Source of the DNA: Methanolobus zinderi
GTDB taxonomy: Archaea > Halobacteriota > Methanosarcinia > Methanosarcinales > Methanosarcinaceae
Length of the DNA: 64,000 nt
NCBI RefSeq assembly: GCF_013388255.1
Contig: NZ_CP058215.1
Span: 2,285,332-2,349,331 of the forward strand
Reading direction: 5' to 3'
Shown here: piece by piece, positions 51,436 through 61,118 of the stretch
Position numbering within the stretch: the first letter of the stretch is position 1
Layout of the letters: each line of letters starts with the position of its first letter
The notes under the pieces: model-generated
What the model was told of the DNA's origin: nothing
What the model saw: only the letters and a program-made list of their open reading frames with translations
Database searches by the model: none
Translations under genes and position numbers: made by a program

Positions 51436-51967
51436 ATCTCTTAATTATTTCTTCAGGAGACATCTTAATGTTGGGAACCTCAGCATTCCCGGGCAGTGTT
51501 CTGACAACAACTATTCCATTATCGGTTTCCTGCAGTATTTTCCTTAAACCTTCTTTTGTATCGGTATCGTAAACTCTCAGGTTGCCCGCTCCTTCTGCCA
51601 CCCGGGTCAGATCAGTTCCCTGTGAGGTTGCAGTCGGCTGGTTACCTGTGGAACCGTATGCTCCGTTATCTATGATTATCAAAAGATAGTTTTCAGGTGC
51701 CTGCCATGCGATGGTTGCAAGACTTCCCATATTCATGAGAACCGAACCGTCTCCGTCAATAGCAATGATCTTCCTTTCGGGAAGGGATAGTGCAAGCCCC
51801 AAACCGATTGATGATGCGAGCCCCATGGAACCCAGCATATAGAAGTTGTTAGGGATATCGCATGTCTGATGCAGCTCCTTACATGGGATTCCGATATTAC
51901 CTACCACAGGGGCATCGATATCTGTAGCCTTTTCGGCTATCTCTGAGATTGCGTCCATTCGTTTCAT
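51398..51967 (-). CDS. comE: sulfopyruvate decarboxylase, beta subunit
   Basis: The protein has 189 residues. The thiamine-diphosphate motif is [20 protein letters not shown] with Asn101 in [14 protein letters not shown], the usual GDG-x(~27)-N pattern. ComE pairs with ComD to turn sulfopyruvate into sulfoacetaldehyde in coenzyme M synthesis. It starts in a four-base overlap with comD. The 3' end overlaps the convergent marker 16 gene. In Methanosarcina, as I recall, ComD and ComE are one fused protein; here they are separate. Confidence 0.93.
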   Translation of the reverse strand: MKRMDAISEIAEKATDIDAPVVGNIGIPCKELHQTCDIPNNFYMLGSMGLASSIGLGLALSLPERKIIAIDGDGSVLMNMGSLATIAWQAPENYLLIIIDNGAYGSTGNQPTATSQGTDLTRVAEGAGNLRVYDTDTKEGLRKILQETDNGIVVVRTLPGNAEVPNIKMSPEEIIKRFMAEASRPSSSV

Positions 51968-52482
51968 GCCTGCCTCCAGAATGGAATCGGCAATAGCACC
52001 GCTACCGGTTTATTTTTGTTAAAAGCATCATCCATAGCTGTGATTATCATGTCTGTTGCGTCCTGCTTCGTTCCGGGCAGGAAATAAGGGATTTTGAGTG
52101 TCTCAAGAAGCGGAGCCGTAAGCTGACCCATGGGTACCTGGGCCACTATGGGCTCACCTTCCACACCCCGATGGCTCATTATCATAAGCAGGGGTATACC
52201 ATAAAGGATATCAAGCGATGCCAGTGCATTGATCGAATTTCCAAGACCGGAGTTCTGCATGAGCATTGCAGGCCTCTTGCCCCCCATGTAGGCACCGGCA
52301 CATACACCGACACCTTCTTCCTCACGTGTAACGGGTACGTGGATAATATCAGGATCCGAATCCACCATTGGAATGAGTTCCTTAAGATTGGCACATGGTA
52401 CACTGACAATAAAGTCGATACCCGCATCTTTTATACCCTGATATACTGCTTCAGAAGGTGTTATCACTTTTTGTGCAGACAT
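51964..52482 (-). CDS. comD: sulfopyruvate decarboxylase, alpha subunit
   Basis: The protein has 172 residues and is the pyrimidine-binding half of the thiamine-diphosphate enzyme. VIHVP-type strand and catalytic Glu lie in [20 protein letters not shown] (Glu54-56), and [20 protein letters not shown] is the typical second block. It acts with ComE in the cytoplasm. It lies seven bases after the Fe-S protein gene and overlaps comE by four bases, so it is fifth of six genes in the operon. Confidence 0.92.
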   Translation of the reverse strand: MSAQKVITPSEAVYQGIKDAGIDFIVSVPCANLKELIPMVDSDPDIIHVPVTREEEGVGVCAGAYMGGKRPAMLMQNSGLGNSINALASLDILYGIPLLMIMSHRGVEGEPIVAQVPMGQLTAPLLETLKIPYFLPGTKQDATDMIITAMDDAFNKNKPVAVLLPIPFWRQA

Positions 52483-52489
52483 TGTCAGA

Positions 52490-53125
52490 TCACCATACCT
52501 TGAGGTCTATGGCTTCTATTCTTACATCTTTCCCTTCTACACCTACAACCATTCCCGAGTGGACCTTCTGCATCATACAATATTCAGGCACGAATTTCAC
52601 AGTCTGACCCACCTTCGGAAGCTTACCGCGGGAAACTTTGCCTTCAAAGGCAAGTATCATGCACAGACCTGCATCCTTGAACTCAAAATCATCCCGTCCT
52701 AACCTGTGCAGGGGACCCACCATATGAATTGTATAAATTCCAGGGTCAATATCTATCACCTTCGCAAAGTGTGTTACGGGACAGCCAAGCGGCCTGTAGC
52801 GCAGGAAATCACCGACATTTATCTCCACAGAACCGTCAAAGGGATGGATGAACTCCCTGCAGGAACATTCATCCTTCAGAGGAGCAAGCATGAAATCCGC
52901 CTCAAGGCCATCGATCACACCTATGATCTTCGCTTCCTCAGCAGAACTAGTACCACTTACAAGCTCGGATAACTTCTCGAAGTTATCCATGAACATTTCC
53001 CTTTCAAGAAACGGACATCTCTGGATATCATCCTTGCTTTTCAGTTGGGCGGCAAAGTCCCTGCACTGCTTAAAACCGCAGCTTCCGCAATTATATCCCG
53101 GAAGGAGGGACAGGATCTCATCCAT
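52490..53125 (-). CDS. 4Fe-4S protein in the coenzyme M operon
   Basis: The protein has 211 residues. Residues 10-40 are a complete four-Cys iron-sulfur domain of the RnfB/CdhD type: Cys13, Cys16, Cys21 ([15 protein letters not shown]) and Cys37. The remainder is beta-rich and has other cysteines ([45 protein letters not shown]). No transmembrane helix is seen. It lies two bases after the GTPase gene and seven before comD. It may pass electrons or sulfur in coenzyme M synthesis. The exact role is unknown. Confidence 0.75.
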   Translation of the reverse strand: MDEILSLLPGYNCGSCGFKQCRDFAAQLKSKDDIQRCPFLEREMFMDNFEKLSELVSGTSSAEEAKIIGVIDGLEADFMLAPLKDECSCREFIHPFDGSVEINVGDFLRYRPLGCPVTHFAKVIDIDPGIYTIHMVGPLHRLGRDDFEFKDAGLCMILAFEGKVSRGKLPKVGQTVKFVPEYCMMQKVHSGMVVGVEGKDVRIEAIDLKVW

Positions 53126-53127
53126 TT

Positions 53128-53826
53128 TTATTCACCCTTGTACTCCATGAAACCGTCTATCTGCCGCAGCACACCCATGTGATGCTTGCGTGCGACCCTT
53201 GTCTCTCCCGTACACAAAGAACAGATGGCAAGGGGCGGATTGTAGCGAAGTATCATCTTGTCATGAACCTCAGGTCCCTCTGAGATCATCTCGGCAAGTT
53301 CGAATGCTCCCTTTCCTGTCAGGCCGTTGGCTTCCACAATGGAACATCCGGGATTGACATCAAGCACTCTTTCCCTGAAGACCTCACGCTCTGCCTGGGA
53401 TACAAGGTCTCCTTTTGTGGTGACAACTATGTCCGCGGTGGTAAGCAGCGGACCCACCTTCAGGGGAGTGTTCGGTCCCGTGGTGACGTCGATGACACAT
53501 ATGGCAAGGCATTCGTCGGGATAGGGTGCACAGCGCAGGCACAGACCTGCGGTTTCGTTGAGTACGATATCAGCATCCTCATCTTCGGCCCAGCCAAGCA
53601 TCTCCTCGGTATTGTAGATGGTGAAATGGTCCGGACACATGTCCTTTGCAAGACCCACATGCACAGGGATATCCAGTTTGGCAAAGCGCTGGTCATCATC
53701 TGTCCAGAGGCAATCAACCTTTACTACAGCTGGTTTCTTCCCATTCTTGACAAGTGATTTGATGGTGTGGAGCAGGACAGAGGTTTTACCTGAACCCGGA
53801 GTACCTGCAAGTACAACGAGTTTCAT
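53128..53826 (-). CDS. Cys-rich HypB/UreG-like (G3E) GTPase in the coenzyme M operon
   Basis: The protein has 232 residues. The P-loop is AGTPGSGKT (7-15). [20 protein letters not shown] follows, in the position of the G3E family's Glu-containing switch, with Cys96, Cys99, Cys106 and Cys110. The guanine-specificity motif appears as TKGD (137-140) instead of NKxD. Near the C-terminus CSLCTGE (Cys202, Cys205) and His215-His216 add more metal ligands. Family members insert nickel, cobalt or zinc into enzymes. The ATG overlaps the ABC gene stop by four bases. The client here is unknown. Confidence 0.78.
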   Translation of the reverse strand: MKLVVLAGTPGSGKTSVLLHTIKSLVKNGKKPAVVKVDCLWTDDDQRFAKLDIPVHVGLAKDMCPDHFTIYNTEEMLGWAEDEDADIVLNETAGLCLRCAPYPDECLAICVIDVTTGPNTPLKVGPLLTTADIVVTTKGDLVSQAEREVFRERVLDVNPGCSIVEANGLTGKGAFELAEMISEGPEVHDKMILRYNPPLAICSLCTGETRVARKHHMGVLRQIDGFMEYKGE

Positions 53827-54587
53827 GCAAGCTCCTCCACGACCTCCCCCTTGCGGATCGTTTCCCTGAGGGACATAAGCCAGTTGTCCACCTTGGCAAT
53901 CCTGCCGCAGACATCCTGTTCACCCGTGCTTGTGGTGATTATATCGACCATTCCACCGTTACGAATAACTATCCTCCGGGATGCCATCAAGGCAAGTACC
54001 GGATCATGGGTCACTACCACGACGATCTTACCCTCGCCTGAGAGCAACTGGAGCGCTTCCTGTTTCTTGATCCCTGCGTTCTCGATCTCGTCTATGAGCA
54101 CAACCGGGGAATCACTTATAACTGCAATATCCGCTGTCATGAGTGACCTTGACTGTCCACCACTCAGGACAGTGAGATAATTGTCGGCTGAGATTGGTTC
54201 TCCTGTCAGGGTGTTTGCAAGTTCTATGACCCTGTCCACAAGTTCAGGTCCCTTTCCCCTGCTGCGTGCATGCATCTGCAGGAAGTCGCGGACTGTCATG
54301 TCAGCCAGGAAATGCATTTTCTGGGATAATTGCGCAACAAGTTTCTTGCGGGGGTCAACACGGATCACAGCATCGGGCCTCTCTCCGTTAATGAGTACCG
54401 ACCTGCCTGTGGGAGTATCCCCCTGCGCAAGTTGTTCTATATCATCGATCAGTGTACTTTTGCCGGAACCCGTAGGGCCGACAATACCGATGATCTCACC
54501 TTTGCATATATCCAAGGAACTGACAGGCTCCGGAACACCGTCTTTGTCCACACCGCCAAGAATCGTAAGAGTTAGTTCTTCGTTCAT
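53823..54587 (-). CDS. ABC-type ATPase without permease, coenzyme M operon
   Basis: The protein has 254 residues. All ABC motifs are present: Walker [10 protein letters not shown] (37-45), signature LSGGQSRSL (141-149), Walker B VVLIDEIE (162-169) and the His switch [15 protein letters not shown]. There is no membrane partner gene next to it, so it is more likely a soluble ATPase working on proteins, as in SufC or AtwA, than a transporter subunit. It overlaps its neighbours by four bases on both sides. Joint placement with a G3E GTPase and an Fe-S protein suggests a maturation role. Confidence 0.8.
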   Translation of the reverse strand: MNEELTLTILGGVDKDGVPEPVSSLDICKGEIIGIVGPTGSGKSTLIDDIEQLAQGDTPTGRSVLINGERPDAVIRVDPRKKLVAQLSQKMHFLADMTVRDFLQMHARSRGKGPELVDRVIELANTLTGEPISADNYLTVLSGGQSRSLMTADIAVISDSPVVLIDEIENAGIKKQEALQLLSGEGKIVVVVTHDPVLALMASRRIVIRNGGMVDIITTSTGEQDVCGRIAKVDNWLMSLRETIRKGEVVEELA

Positions 54588-55840
54588 ATTCTCACACCAA
54601 AAAATCCTTCCACTATATTCAAAATCTCATCTTCTGCGTTCGGGTCCTTTGCCGAAACCCCTGCTGACGGCTCGATCTGTCTTACAGGATAATCCTGCAT
54701 CAACCTCTTCTGTCCGCCACCGGTAATGTTCAGGACTATTCTGTCCTCGGGCAAGACATTACCCCCTTCTACCGCCTGCACAAGTGCGGCAACTGCCACT
54801 GCTGCGGCCGGGTTTATGTCTATTCCTTCCGTTTTTTCGAACAATGACTGTGAAGCCGATGCCTCGTCGTTGCTTACCGCATACATCATACCGCCGGTAG
54901 CATCGAGGGCATCCTTTACGCCTCCTTTTACAGAATAAGGAGGCTTTCTGTTGAAAAGTACATCATCGTACATGCCTTCCGGGCATGAATCCGAAACCAC
55001 ATCAGAATCACTCCAGAGGGAATAAAGCGGAGCACAGGGGATGTTCTGACCCAGATGAAGTACCGGAAGTTTTGAACCGAACCTGCCATCCTCTGCAAGC
55101 CTCATGGATGCTTCCCAGGCAGATATCCCGCCTGTACCGCTTCCTACAGCCTGGAAGTAGTGGTCGGGAAGTGTTCCCATTGTGAGAGCCGCATCAAGCA
55201 TTACAGTAGCCATTCCATCACGCCTGGCAACGTTCTTCGCCCCGCCCTCGTTTACAAAACCGTCTCTGGAAGCTATTTTTCCCGCAAGCGATATGGCATC
55301 GAAATAATCACCTTCCACGGTCACAAGACAGACAGATGGATTCTGCTCATGTGTGGTCCATAGCCTGTGAGCACTGTTTTCCGGCACTACCAGAAGTAGT
55401 GGCTGTCCTGTTATGGTGCATGCGTGAGAAAATGCACGTGCCGTATTGCCGGCAGAGGCCACAACCATGATCCTTTCCTCATTCAATTCCCTGATAAGCT
55501 GCATGGTCGGGAAGGATTCAAGATCCTTGAAAGTACAGGTCATCATCCCTGCATCTCTTTCAGGCCAGTATCCGTTGAAAGCGATCCAGAGGTCCTCAAG
55601 TCCGTACTCTTCCGCAAAACCCTGGCTCTTGTAGGTAATGGTTCGCCCTGAACCTTCCTCAATGATACCATTGACAGGCAGCCAGTCCTGATAGCGCCAG
55701 ATACCCGGCAGGTCAGCAGGATGCAGTTGCTTACTTGAATATTCGGTGCGTAAAAGTGCATCATCACCGTTCTTACAGTTCAGCGAATGGGGGCCATGGA
55801 CCTCCCCACATTTTGAACATCTGACAACGTATTTCTCCAT
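54584..55840 (-). CDS. cysteate synthase
   Basis: The protein has 418 residues. It is a PLP enzyme of the threonine synthase family: an N-terminal Cys pair region [15 protein letters not shown], the PLP lysine in TCTFKDLES (Lys105), the cofactor Asn in [10 protein letters not shown], and the phosphate loop [10 protein letters not shown]. Unlike threonine synthase it turns phosphoserine and sulfite into cysteate, the Methanosarcinales entry to coenzyme M. Position next to comD and comE supports this over threonine synthase. TTTATAAT (55866-55873) lies 26-33 bases before the ATG, so the mRNA is probably leaderless. Confidence 0.9.
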   Translation of the reverse strand: MEKYVVRCSKCGEVHGPHSLNCKNGDDALLRTEYSSKQLHPADLPGIWRYQDWLPVNGIIEEGSGRTITYKSQGFAEEYGLEDLWIAFNGYWPERDAGMMTCTFKDLESFPTMQLIRELNEERIMVVASAGNTARAFSHACTITGQPLLLVVPENSAHRLWTTHEQNPSVCLVTVEGDYFDAISLAGKIASRDGFVNEGGAKNVARRDGMATVMLDAALTMGTLPDHYFQAVGSGTGGISAWEASMRLAEDGRFGSKLPVLHLGQNIPCAPLYSLWSDSDVVSDSCPEGMYDDVLFNRKPPYSVKGGVKDALDATGGMMYAVSNDEASASQSLFEKTEGIDINPAAAVAVAALVQAVEGGNVLPEDRIVLNITGGGQKRLMQDYPVRQIEPSAGVSAKDPNAEDEILNIVEGFFGVRI

Positions 55841-55863
55841 CGTACAGAGGTTGGAAGAAAAAA

Positions 55864-55938
55864 CATTATAAAACTTTCCCCGATAGAGGCAATAATTGCC
55901 TTATTGTGATAAACACATAGTAACAATACTACATGTAG
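55864..55938 (-). promoter_or_regulatory. cysteate synthase promoter with palindromes
   Basis: The TATA box of the operon reads GTTTTATAATG on the minus strand (55864-55874). Thirteen bases upstream is a perfect palindrome, AGGCAAT-A-ATTGCCT (55887-55901 on the plus strand). A second palindrome, CTACATGTAG (55929-55938), lies farther upstream. Their placement suits transcription factor sites controlling coenzyme M synthesis, but no known regulator motif is recognised. Confidence 0.45.
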
Positions 55939-56015
55939 GAAACATAAAGGCAAAAATAGAAAAAAACGGTATATTCTGGCAGAAAAAATAAGGACGTTAT
56001 GCCCTTAATAAAACA

Positions 56016-56738
56016 TTACTCTTCAGTATGTTCTTCCTCCTCCAGCATCAACCCGTAAGCTTCCCTTCCTGCAAGCTGGCCCATGCGATAAAAGTTCCCA
56101 ACCTCGGGTCCAAAGTTATCGATCAGCGAATCCATGGATTTGAAGCTCTCAAGCATCTTCTTTTTCTGCTCCCCTGCGGGACCTTTGGATTTGGAGACGT
56201 ATTCCTGCATCAGGCCATCAAGCATACCCTTGAAGTGCCATTGGGGCGCTTCCTTTGGAGTAACTTTAATGGATGCCTGATAGGTTTTTACAGCCTGGTC
56301 ATTCCTATCAAGACCGAGAAGTGCTATCACCTTTCCTGATATGGATTCCAGGTCATCAGAATTGTCCTGCAGCAGGCCATCGAAAACATCAACAGCTTCT
56401 TCAAATCTTTTCTGTTTGTTGAGCAGCATACCCTCATAGCGCTTGATCTGGGGATCATCGCTGAATTTATCCTCTGCTTCCCTGAGAGCCTGTGTAGCTT
56501 CCTCGTCCCGCTCGAGCATACTCAGTATCATGGTGGTCTGGATGATTCGTTCCTTTTCATTCTCGATCTGCATCAGGAAAGCTTCCGCAAAGCCAATACC
56601 GCGTTCCGTTTGCCCCAGTGCATGATATGTGATCGCGATCTGGTAGAGGTTATCCATACTGGGAGTCTGACTGAACTCTTCTTTAAGCTCTTTTAGCTGG
56701 GCCTGAAGGTCTTCCTGAGAATCGGTATTATCATTCAT
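56016..56738 (-). CDS. TPR repeat protein, cytoplasmic
   Basis: The protein has 240 residues. Tetratricopeptide units are visible at SMDNLYQIAITYHALGQTER, then DPQIKRYEGMLLNKQKRFEE and SISGKVIALLGLDRNDQAVK, with the family spacing of about 34. The N-terminal 20 residues are a charged helix (EDLQAQLKELKEEFS), and the C-terminus ends in EEEEHTEE. No signal peptide. It probably serves as a binding scaffold. It lies 41 bases after the HAD phosphatase gene on the same strand. Confidence 0.75.
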   Translation of the reverse strand: MNDNTDSQEDLQAQLKELKEEFSQTPSMDNLYQIAITYHALGQTERGIGFAEAFLMQIENEKERIIQTTMILSMLERDEEATQALREAEDKFSDDPQIKRYEGMLLNKQKRFEEAVDVFDGLLQDNSDDLESISGKVIALLGLDRNDQAVKTYQASIKVTPKEAPQWHFKGMLDGLMQEYVSKSKGPAGEQKKKMLESFKSMDSLIDNFGPEVGNFYRMGQLAGREAYGLMLEEEEHTEE

Positions 56739-56779
56739 ACATAAGTAGTGGAGTGTCGGACTTTAATATCTTACGAAAA

Positions 56780-57427
56780 TCAGTTAGTAAGCATCTCCAT
56801 AAGATATTCAGGAAGGGAGAGATGGTCACGCAGAACTATGTCTGCCCGGGATAACTTTTCAGGAGATACGTACGTGGGTACACCCACACAGTACAGCCCC
56901 GCACTTTTTGCAGCCTCCACACCCATGGGTGCGTTCTCTACCACAAGACATTCACCTTTTTCCACACCAAGCATTTCCACAGCCTTCAGGTAAGGATCTG
57001 GAAAGGGCTTTCCCTGTTGCACATCATCACCACAGACAACAACATCGAACATGTCAGGAAAGAACTCACTTACCAGCCTTTCCACGGTGACCCTCTCGGA
57101 ACCTGTCACAAGGGCAAGCCGGAAGGAACTCTTCAGTTTACTGAGGCAATCACCGATGCCATCAAAGGGTTCCACCCTCCCGAGTCCGGAGAATATCTCT
57201 ACTTTCCTGTCCAGTATAACATCGTAGTCCTCAGCACTGATGTTTTTGCCTGCCCTGTTAAAAAGCCATTGCAGGCCCTGAAGATGGTTGGCACCTTCTA
57301 TTTCATAGACGTCATCTCTTGTGATCCTGACATCCCATTCATCAAAAACCCGGATCCAGGCATCTGCATGGTGTGGCATGGAATCCAGCAGTACGCCATC
57401 CATATCAAATATCAGTGAGCTTAGCAT
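56780..57427 (-). CDS. HAD hydrolase, beta-phosphoglucomutase-like subfamily
   Basis: The protein has 215 residues from the ATG at 57427 (MLSSLIFDMDGVLLDSMPHH). Motif 1 is FDMDGVLLDS with the nucleophile and acid Asp, the helical cap domain spans about 17-85, motif 2 is LVTGSERVTVERL, motif 3 is QQGKPFPDPYLKA with Lys, and motif 4 is CLVVENAPMGVEAAKSAG. The substrate could be a sugar phosphate or another small phosphate ester. It is between two TPR genes on the same strand, but this need not mean a joint function. Confidence 0.88.
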   Translation of the reverse strand: MLSSLIFDMDGVLLDSMPHHADAWIRVFDEWDVRITRDDVYEIEGANHLQGLQWLFNRAGKNISAEDYDVILDRKVEIFSGLGRVEPFDGIGDCLSKLKSSFRLALVTGSERVTVERLVSEFFPDMFDVVVCGDDVQQGKPFPDPYLKAVEMLGVEKGECLVVENAPMGVEAAKSAGLYCVGVPTYVSPEKLSRADIVLRDHLSLPEYLMEMLTN

Positions 57428-57485
57428 AAAAGAAAAAAGAAGGCTATGCACAATAAAGATTGCGACCTCATAGCCTCATATTTGT

Positions 57486-60400
57486 TTATTCGGAAACTGT
57501 CGTGTTGTTCACTGGTGCTGCTTCTTCTGATTCGTTCTCATACCACCTATCAGGAAGCTCATAATCGAGTGTTTCACTGTAGGTGTCAGGAAGGAAGAAT
57601 GCAGTACCCCTGTCATCAAGGGATCCAGCAAAGCCAGGATCCACAGACTGCAGTTTGCTATGCACACGTTCTGCTTCCTCATAACTACCCAGACGATAGA
57701 GCGCGAACTCCTTGTTGTACAGCACAGACGGATTGTCTGGATCCAGCTCAAGTGCCTTATTGTAGCAATCGATAGCACCTTCCACATCTCCCCTGACATT
57801 CAGGATGAAACCTTTGTTATACCAGGCAGTGATTGAGTCAGGTTTGAGCTCAAGGGTTGTATCAAAGTAGTCAACAGCCCCACTGCTGAGCATATACGCA
57901 AGTATTCCCTTATGATAGTATGCCGATGCACTGTTCGGATCAAGTGCTATAGATTTATCGAATATACTGGACGCAGTTCCCAGGTCACCCTTGAGGTAAT
58001 AGGCAAATCCTTTCAGGTTCCAGGCAGCAACATTATCCGGCTCTGTAGAGGTGATCAGGTCATAGGTCTCAATCGCCTGTTCATAATCACCATTCTTCTC
58101 GTATGCTGTTCCCAGCTTGAACATTGCTTCAATATCATCAGGCTTCTGCTCTATCACGCTATTATAATAGCTGATAGCTTCATCGTAGTTGCCCAGTTGC
58201 TCTGATGACTGACCCTGGAACATAAGGACCGTGGTATTTGCCGGTTCATATTTCAGAACATGGTCAAATGCCTTGAGTGACTCCTCGTATTTGCCTACCT
58301 GATAGGCGGCAAATCCTTTCCTGTACCAGATATCCGTGTTCTGCGGGTCTTTCTTCAATATAGCGTCATATGTTTCCAGGGACTCGCCGTACATACCGTG
58401 TCTTTCACTGGCGTAGGCCTTGGTGTACAGGACTTCCCTGTTCGCCGGATCCTCCTCAAGCACCTTTTCAAAGGCTGTGATCGCAGGCAAGTCATCACCG
58501 TGATTATAGTGTGACATACCCTTCTTGTACCATATCTCTACATTATCGGGATCGAATGAAAGTGCTCTTTCATATGCCTGTATGGCTTCAGAATACCTGT
58601 CCTGCTTATCAAGTGAAGTGGCTTTTCCGGCCCATGCTGAACTTGAATTGCCATTGAGCAGAATTGCTTTGTCATAAGACTTTACTGCATCCTCCGGTCT
58701 GGACATATCATTCAGGAGCTCACCCCTGGCAACCCATACGGAATCAAAGGTTATGACCCCGCCAAGTAAGTTCCTGCTGTCCACACCTGACTGAACACCG
58801 CCGGTTGCCAGCGGGATCTCATCGTTCCAGATGAACATTGCATTGGGGAAGAGGACATTACTTTCAAGTTTGCCGACAAGACCCGCACCCTTACTGAGAT
58901 TATTTCCCGAAGCACCGGAATTCAGTATTTCCATATCAGCGTTTAGCTGGAACTTGGCAGCCGAGTGTCCCGGCTGTATTTCAAGGACTTTTTCGTAACA
59001 TACAACAGCATCTTCATATTTACCAAGCTCATCATAGGCAGCACCTTTTCTGAACCAGGCTTCTGCAGAGTCCGGTTGTAGCTCGATAACCTTGTCATAA
59101 CTTTCAATAGAATTTCTGTATTTACCTGCATTATCAAGAGCCACCGCCCTGGCATACCAGGCGGCCGTGAAATTGGAATCTACCTTCAGAGCCTTTGAAT
59201 AGGATTTAAGTGCATCATTATTATCACCCAGACGTTCATAGGTCTGACCCAGGTCAAACCATGCACGTGCACTGGATGAGTCCACTTTCAGAGCCTCTTC
59301 GTATGCATCTGCAGACTTACCATACTGCTCGAGTTTCTCAAGTGCAACGGCCTTCTTGTACCAGACAATTGCAAAGCCAGGCTCATTGTTCAGTACCCTG
59401 TCATAGGCATCAGCCGCTTCTTCGTATCTGGCCAGGCGTTCATATGCAAGACCTTTATTGTACCAGAGAAGGGATGACTCCTGGCTGAACTGTGGATTTT
59501 CAGAATATGCCGGCATGGAACCTATGCTGGAAGCAAAGATCGTCCTGACAGACAGTGTATCAGAGGCCATATCCTTGCTATTCTCTTCAAGCTGCAGAGC
59601 CCTGTCATATGCCTGAATGGCTTCGTCATATCTTCCGAGTTCATCAAGCAGGGTACCCTTTCTGGACCATACTTCCTTGTTCTGGGAATCATATGCCAGA
59701 ACCTGGTTATATGCCTTCAGAGCATACTGGTAGTTCCCCTGTTTCTCAAAGTTCCTTCCCATTCCGTACCATGCTTCGGTATCATAAGGATCGATGGAAA
59801 GCAACTGGTCATAGTACTGGATAGCTGATTCAGAATTGTTCAGCTTTTCCTGGACCTTTGCCATGTTCCTGAAAGCATCTTTGTTCTCAGGCTCAAGCTG
59901 AGTTACCCTGCCATAACAGTAACTGGCATTCTCAAAGTCGCCTGTTGCATCATGCACAAGGCCCTTTTCATACCACAGCATGGCATTGTCCGGTTCCATT
60001 CCGATGATAATATCGTAGATCACAAGTGCCTTCTCATATCCTCCGGCCTCATACATACGAAAAGCACGCTCATGCAGTTTATCCACATGCTGAGAGCTCA
60101 TTCCTATAACTTTATCGTAGGCCGAAAGAGAATCGTTGTACATGCCAAGCTCCTTAAAGGACTGACCCTTATGGTACCAGATACTGGCTTCTCTTGCGTC
60201 AAATGCAACGGTTCCCACCTCTTTTGCATCGGACTTTTTCATCAGCATGAGACTACCGATATCAAATCCAGTCTCATAGTCCGGATTCTTACCATTCTCA
60301 AGGGACTCCAGAGACCTGTCATAATAAGTGAGAGCATTTTCATGATCTCCCATTGCGGACAATATAAGGCCCTTTTTGAAAAGTGCTGTCGGAGATGAAG

Positions 60401-60686
60401 GATATCTCTTTAACAAAGCATCGTTAAGCTCCTCAGCATCCTCATAATTTCCCATGAGAAAGAGCGTGGAGACCTTGTTGTCCAGCGCTTCATCATAATC
60501 AGGGTCTATCCCCAGAGCCTGATCGTAGTATGTCAGAGCTTCAGAATAGCTTCCGTTCTTCGTGAGAGCAACACCCTCTGAGTTAAAATATTCAGCATCC
60601 TGTCCTAAACCGACTGCAGGAAGGCAAAAAAGAGATGTTGCAATAATCAATAATATTAGACCGATAAGATACCTTTTTGTTTTCAT
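57486..60686 (-). CDS. large exported TPR protein
   Basis: The protein has 1,066 residues from the ATG at 60686 (MKTKRYLIGLILLIIATSLF); earlier in-frame ATGs differ by a few codons. A signal peptide of about 27 residues ends near AVGLGQDAEY. The rest is more than two dozen 34-residue TPR units such as AEYFNSEGVALTKNGSYSEA and SLLWYNKGLAYERLARYEEA. The solenoid is broken by three non-TPR inserts, near residues 145-165, 375-405 and 590-650 (GVQSGVDSRNLLGGVITFDS). No C-terminal anchor is seen; the end is acidic. It is probably an extracytoplasmic scaffold. Confidence 0.83.
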   Translation of the reverse strand: MKTKRYLIGLILLIIATSLFCLPAVGLGQDAEYFNSEGVALTKNGSYSEALTYYDQALGIDPDYDEALDNKVSTLFLMGNYEDAEELNDALLKRYPSSPTALFKKGLILSAMGDHENALTYYDRSLESLENGKNPDYETGFDIGSLMLMKKSDAKEVGTVAFDAREASIWYHKGQSFKELGMYNDSLSAYDKVIGMSSQHVDKLHERAFRMYEAGGYEKALVIYDIIIGMEPDNAMLWYEKGLVHDATGDFENASYCYGRVTQLEPENKDAFRNMAKVQEKLNNSESAIQYYDQLLSIDPYDTEAWYGMGRNFEKQGNYQYALKAYNQVLAYDSQNKEVWSRKGTLLDELGRYDEAIQAYDRALQLEENSKDMASDTLSVRTIFASSIGSMPAYSENPQFSQESSLLWYNKGLAYERLARYEEAADAYDRVLNNEPGFAIVWYKKAVALEKLEQYGKSADAYEEALKVDSSSARAWFDLGQTYERLGDNNDALKSYSKALKVDSNFTAAWYARAVALDNAGKYRNSIESYDKVIELQPDSAEAWFRKGAAYDELGKYEDAVVCYEKVLEIQPGHSAAKFQLNADMEILNSGASGNNLSKGAGLVGKLESNVLFPNAMFIWNDEIPLATGGVQSGVDSRNLLGGVITFDSVWVARGELLNDMSRPEDAVKSYDKAILLNGNSSSAWAGKATSLDKQDRYSEAIQAYERALSFDPDNVEIWYKKGMSHYNHGDDLPAITAFEKVLEEDPANREVLYTKAYASERHGMYGESLETYDAILKKDPQNTDIWYRKGFAAYQVGKYEESLKAFDHVLKYEPANTTVLMFQGQSSEQLGNYDEAISYYNSVIEQKPDDIEAMFKLGTAYEKNGDYEQAIETYDLITSTEPDNVAAWNLKGFAYYLKGDLGTASSIFDKSIALDPNSASAYYHKGILAYMLSSGAVDYFDTTLELKPDSITAWYNKGFILNVRGDVEGAIDCYNKALELDPDNPSVLYNKEFALYRLGSYEEAERVHSKLQSVDPGFAGSLDDRGTAFFLPDTYSETLDYELPDRWYENESEEAAPVNNTTVSE

Positions 60687-61118
60687 ATGCATCATCATTT
60701 CTTGGTGATGGACGTGGTTACTCGGGGATAGATACTAAAGTATATACATGTAACGAATAATAGTTTCTTATATCGATTCAAGTTCCTGCAATTGTCAGGA
60801 ATTTTAGCAGGCACCAGATATTATTATTAAGTTCAGTTAATTATTGAATATTAAATTTTCTTGTTTTCAATTATTATTGGAAACAAAATATATTAAACCA
60901 TCCTTTAGGCGAATATATAAACAAACTCTCTCATAAAACTGATAAATTCGTTATTGTCTTTCCTGAAAGCAGGATACAGAACAAAGCAGTTATCAAGCTA
61001 ATGTTACATGTATAACCCTGTTACAGTAATATATACCGGGTTGGCCAGAAGATATAATAGTATCCAGAATACTGTCTGGCATTTATACCTTTAATAATCA
61101 TATTCAGAGAAATACCTT
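60687..61118. promoter_or_regulatory. 432-bp divergent promoter region of the two large TPR genes
   Basis: The 12-mer TATACATGTAAC (60744-60755) and its exact inverted copy GTTACATGTATA (61003-61014) lie near the two ends. The first overlaps the TATA-like GTATATAC (60741-60748) of the exported TPR gene. TTCCTG and CAGGAA pair around 60783-60801. CATTTATACC (about 61079-61088) is a good TATA box for the plus gene. The rest is AT-rich without a gene. Confidence 0.5.

Noticed and set aside
54584-55840. Annotation as threonine synthase
   Set aside because: Fold and PLP motifs are shared, but the operon with comD and comE and the N-terminal Cys region favour cysteate synthase.
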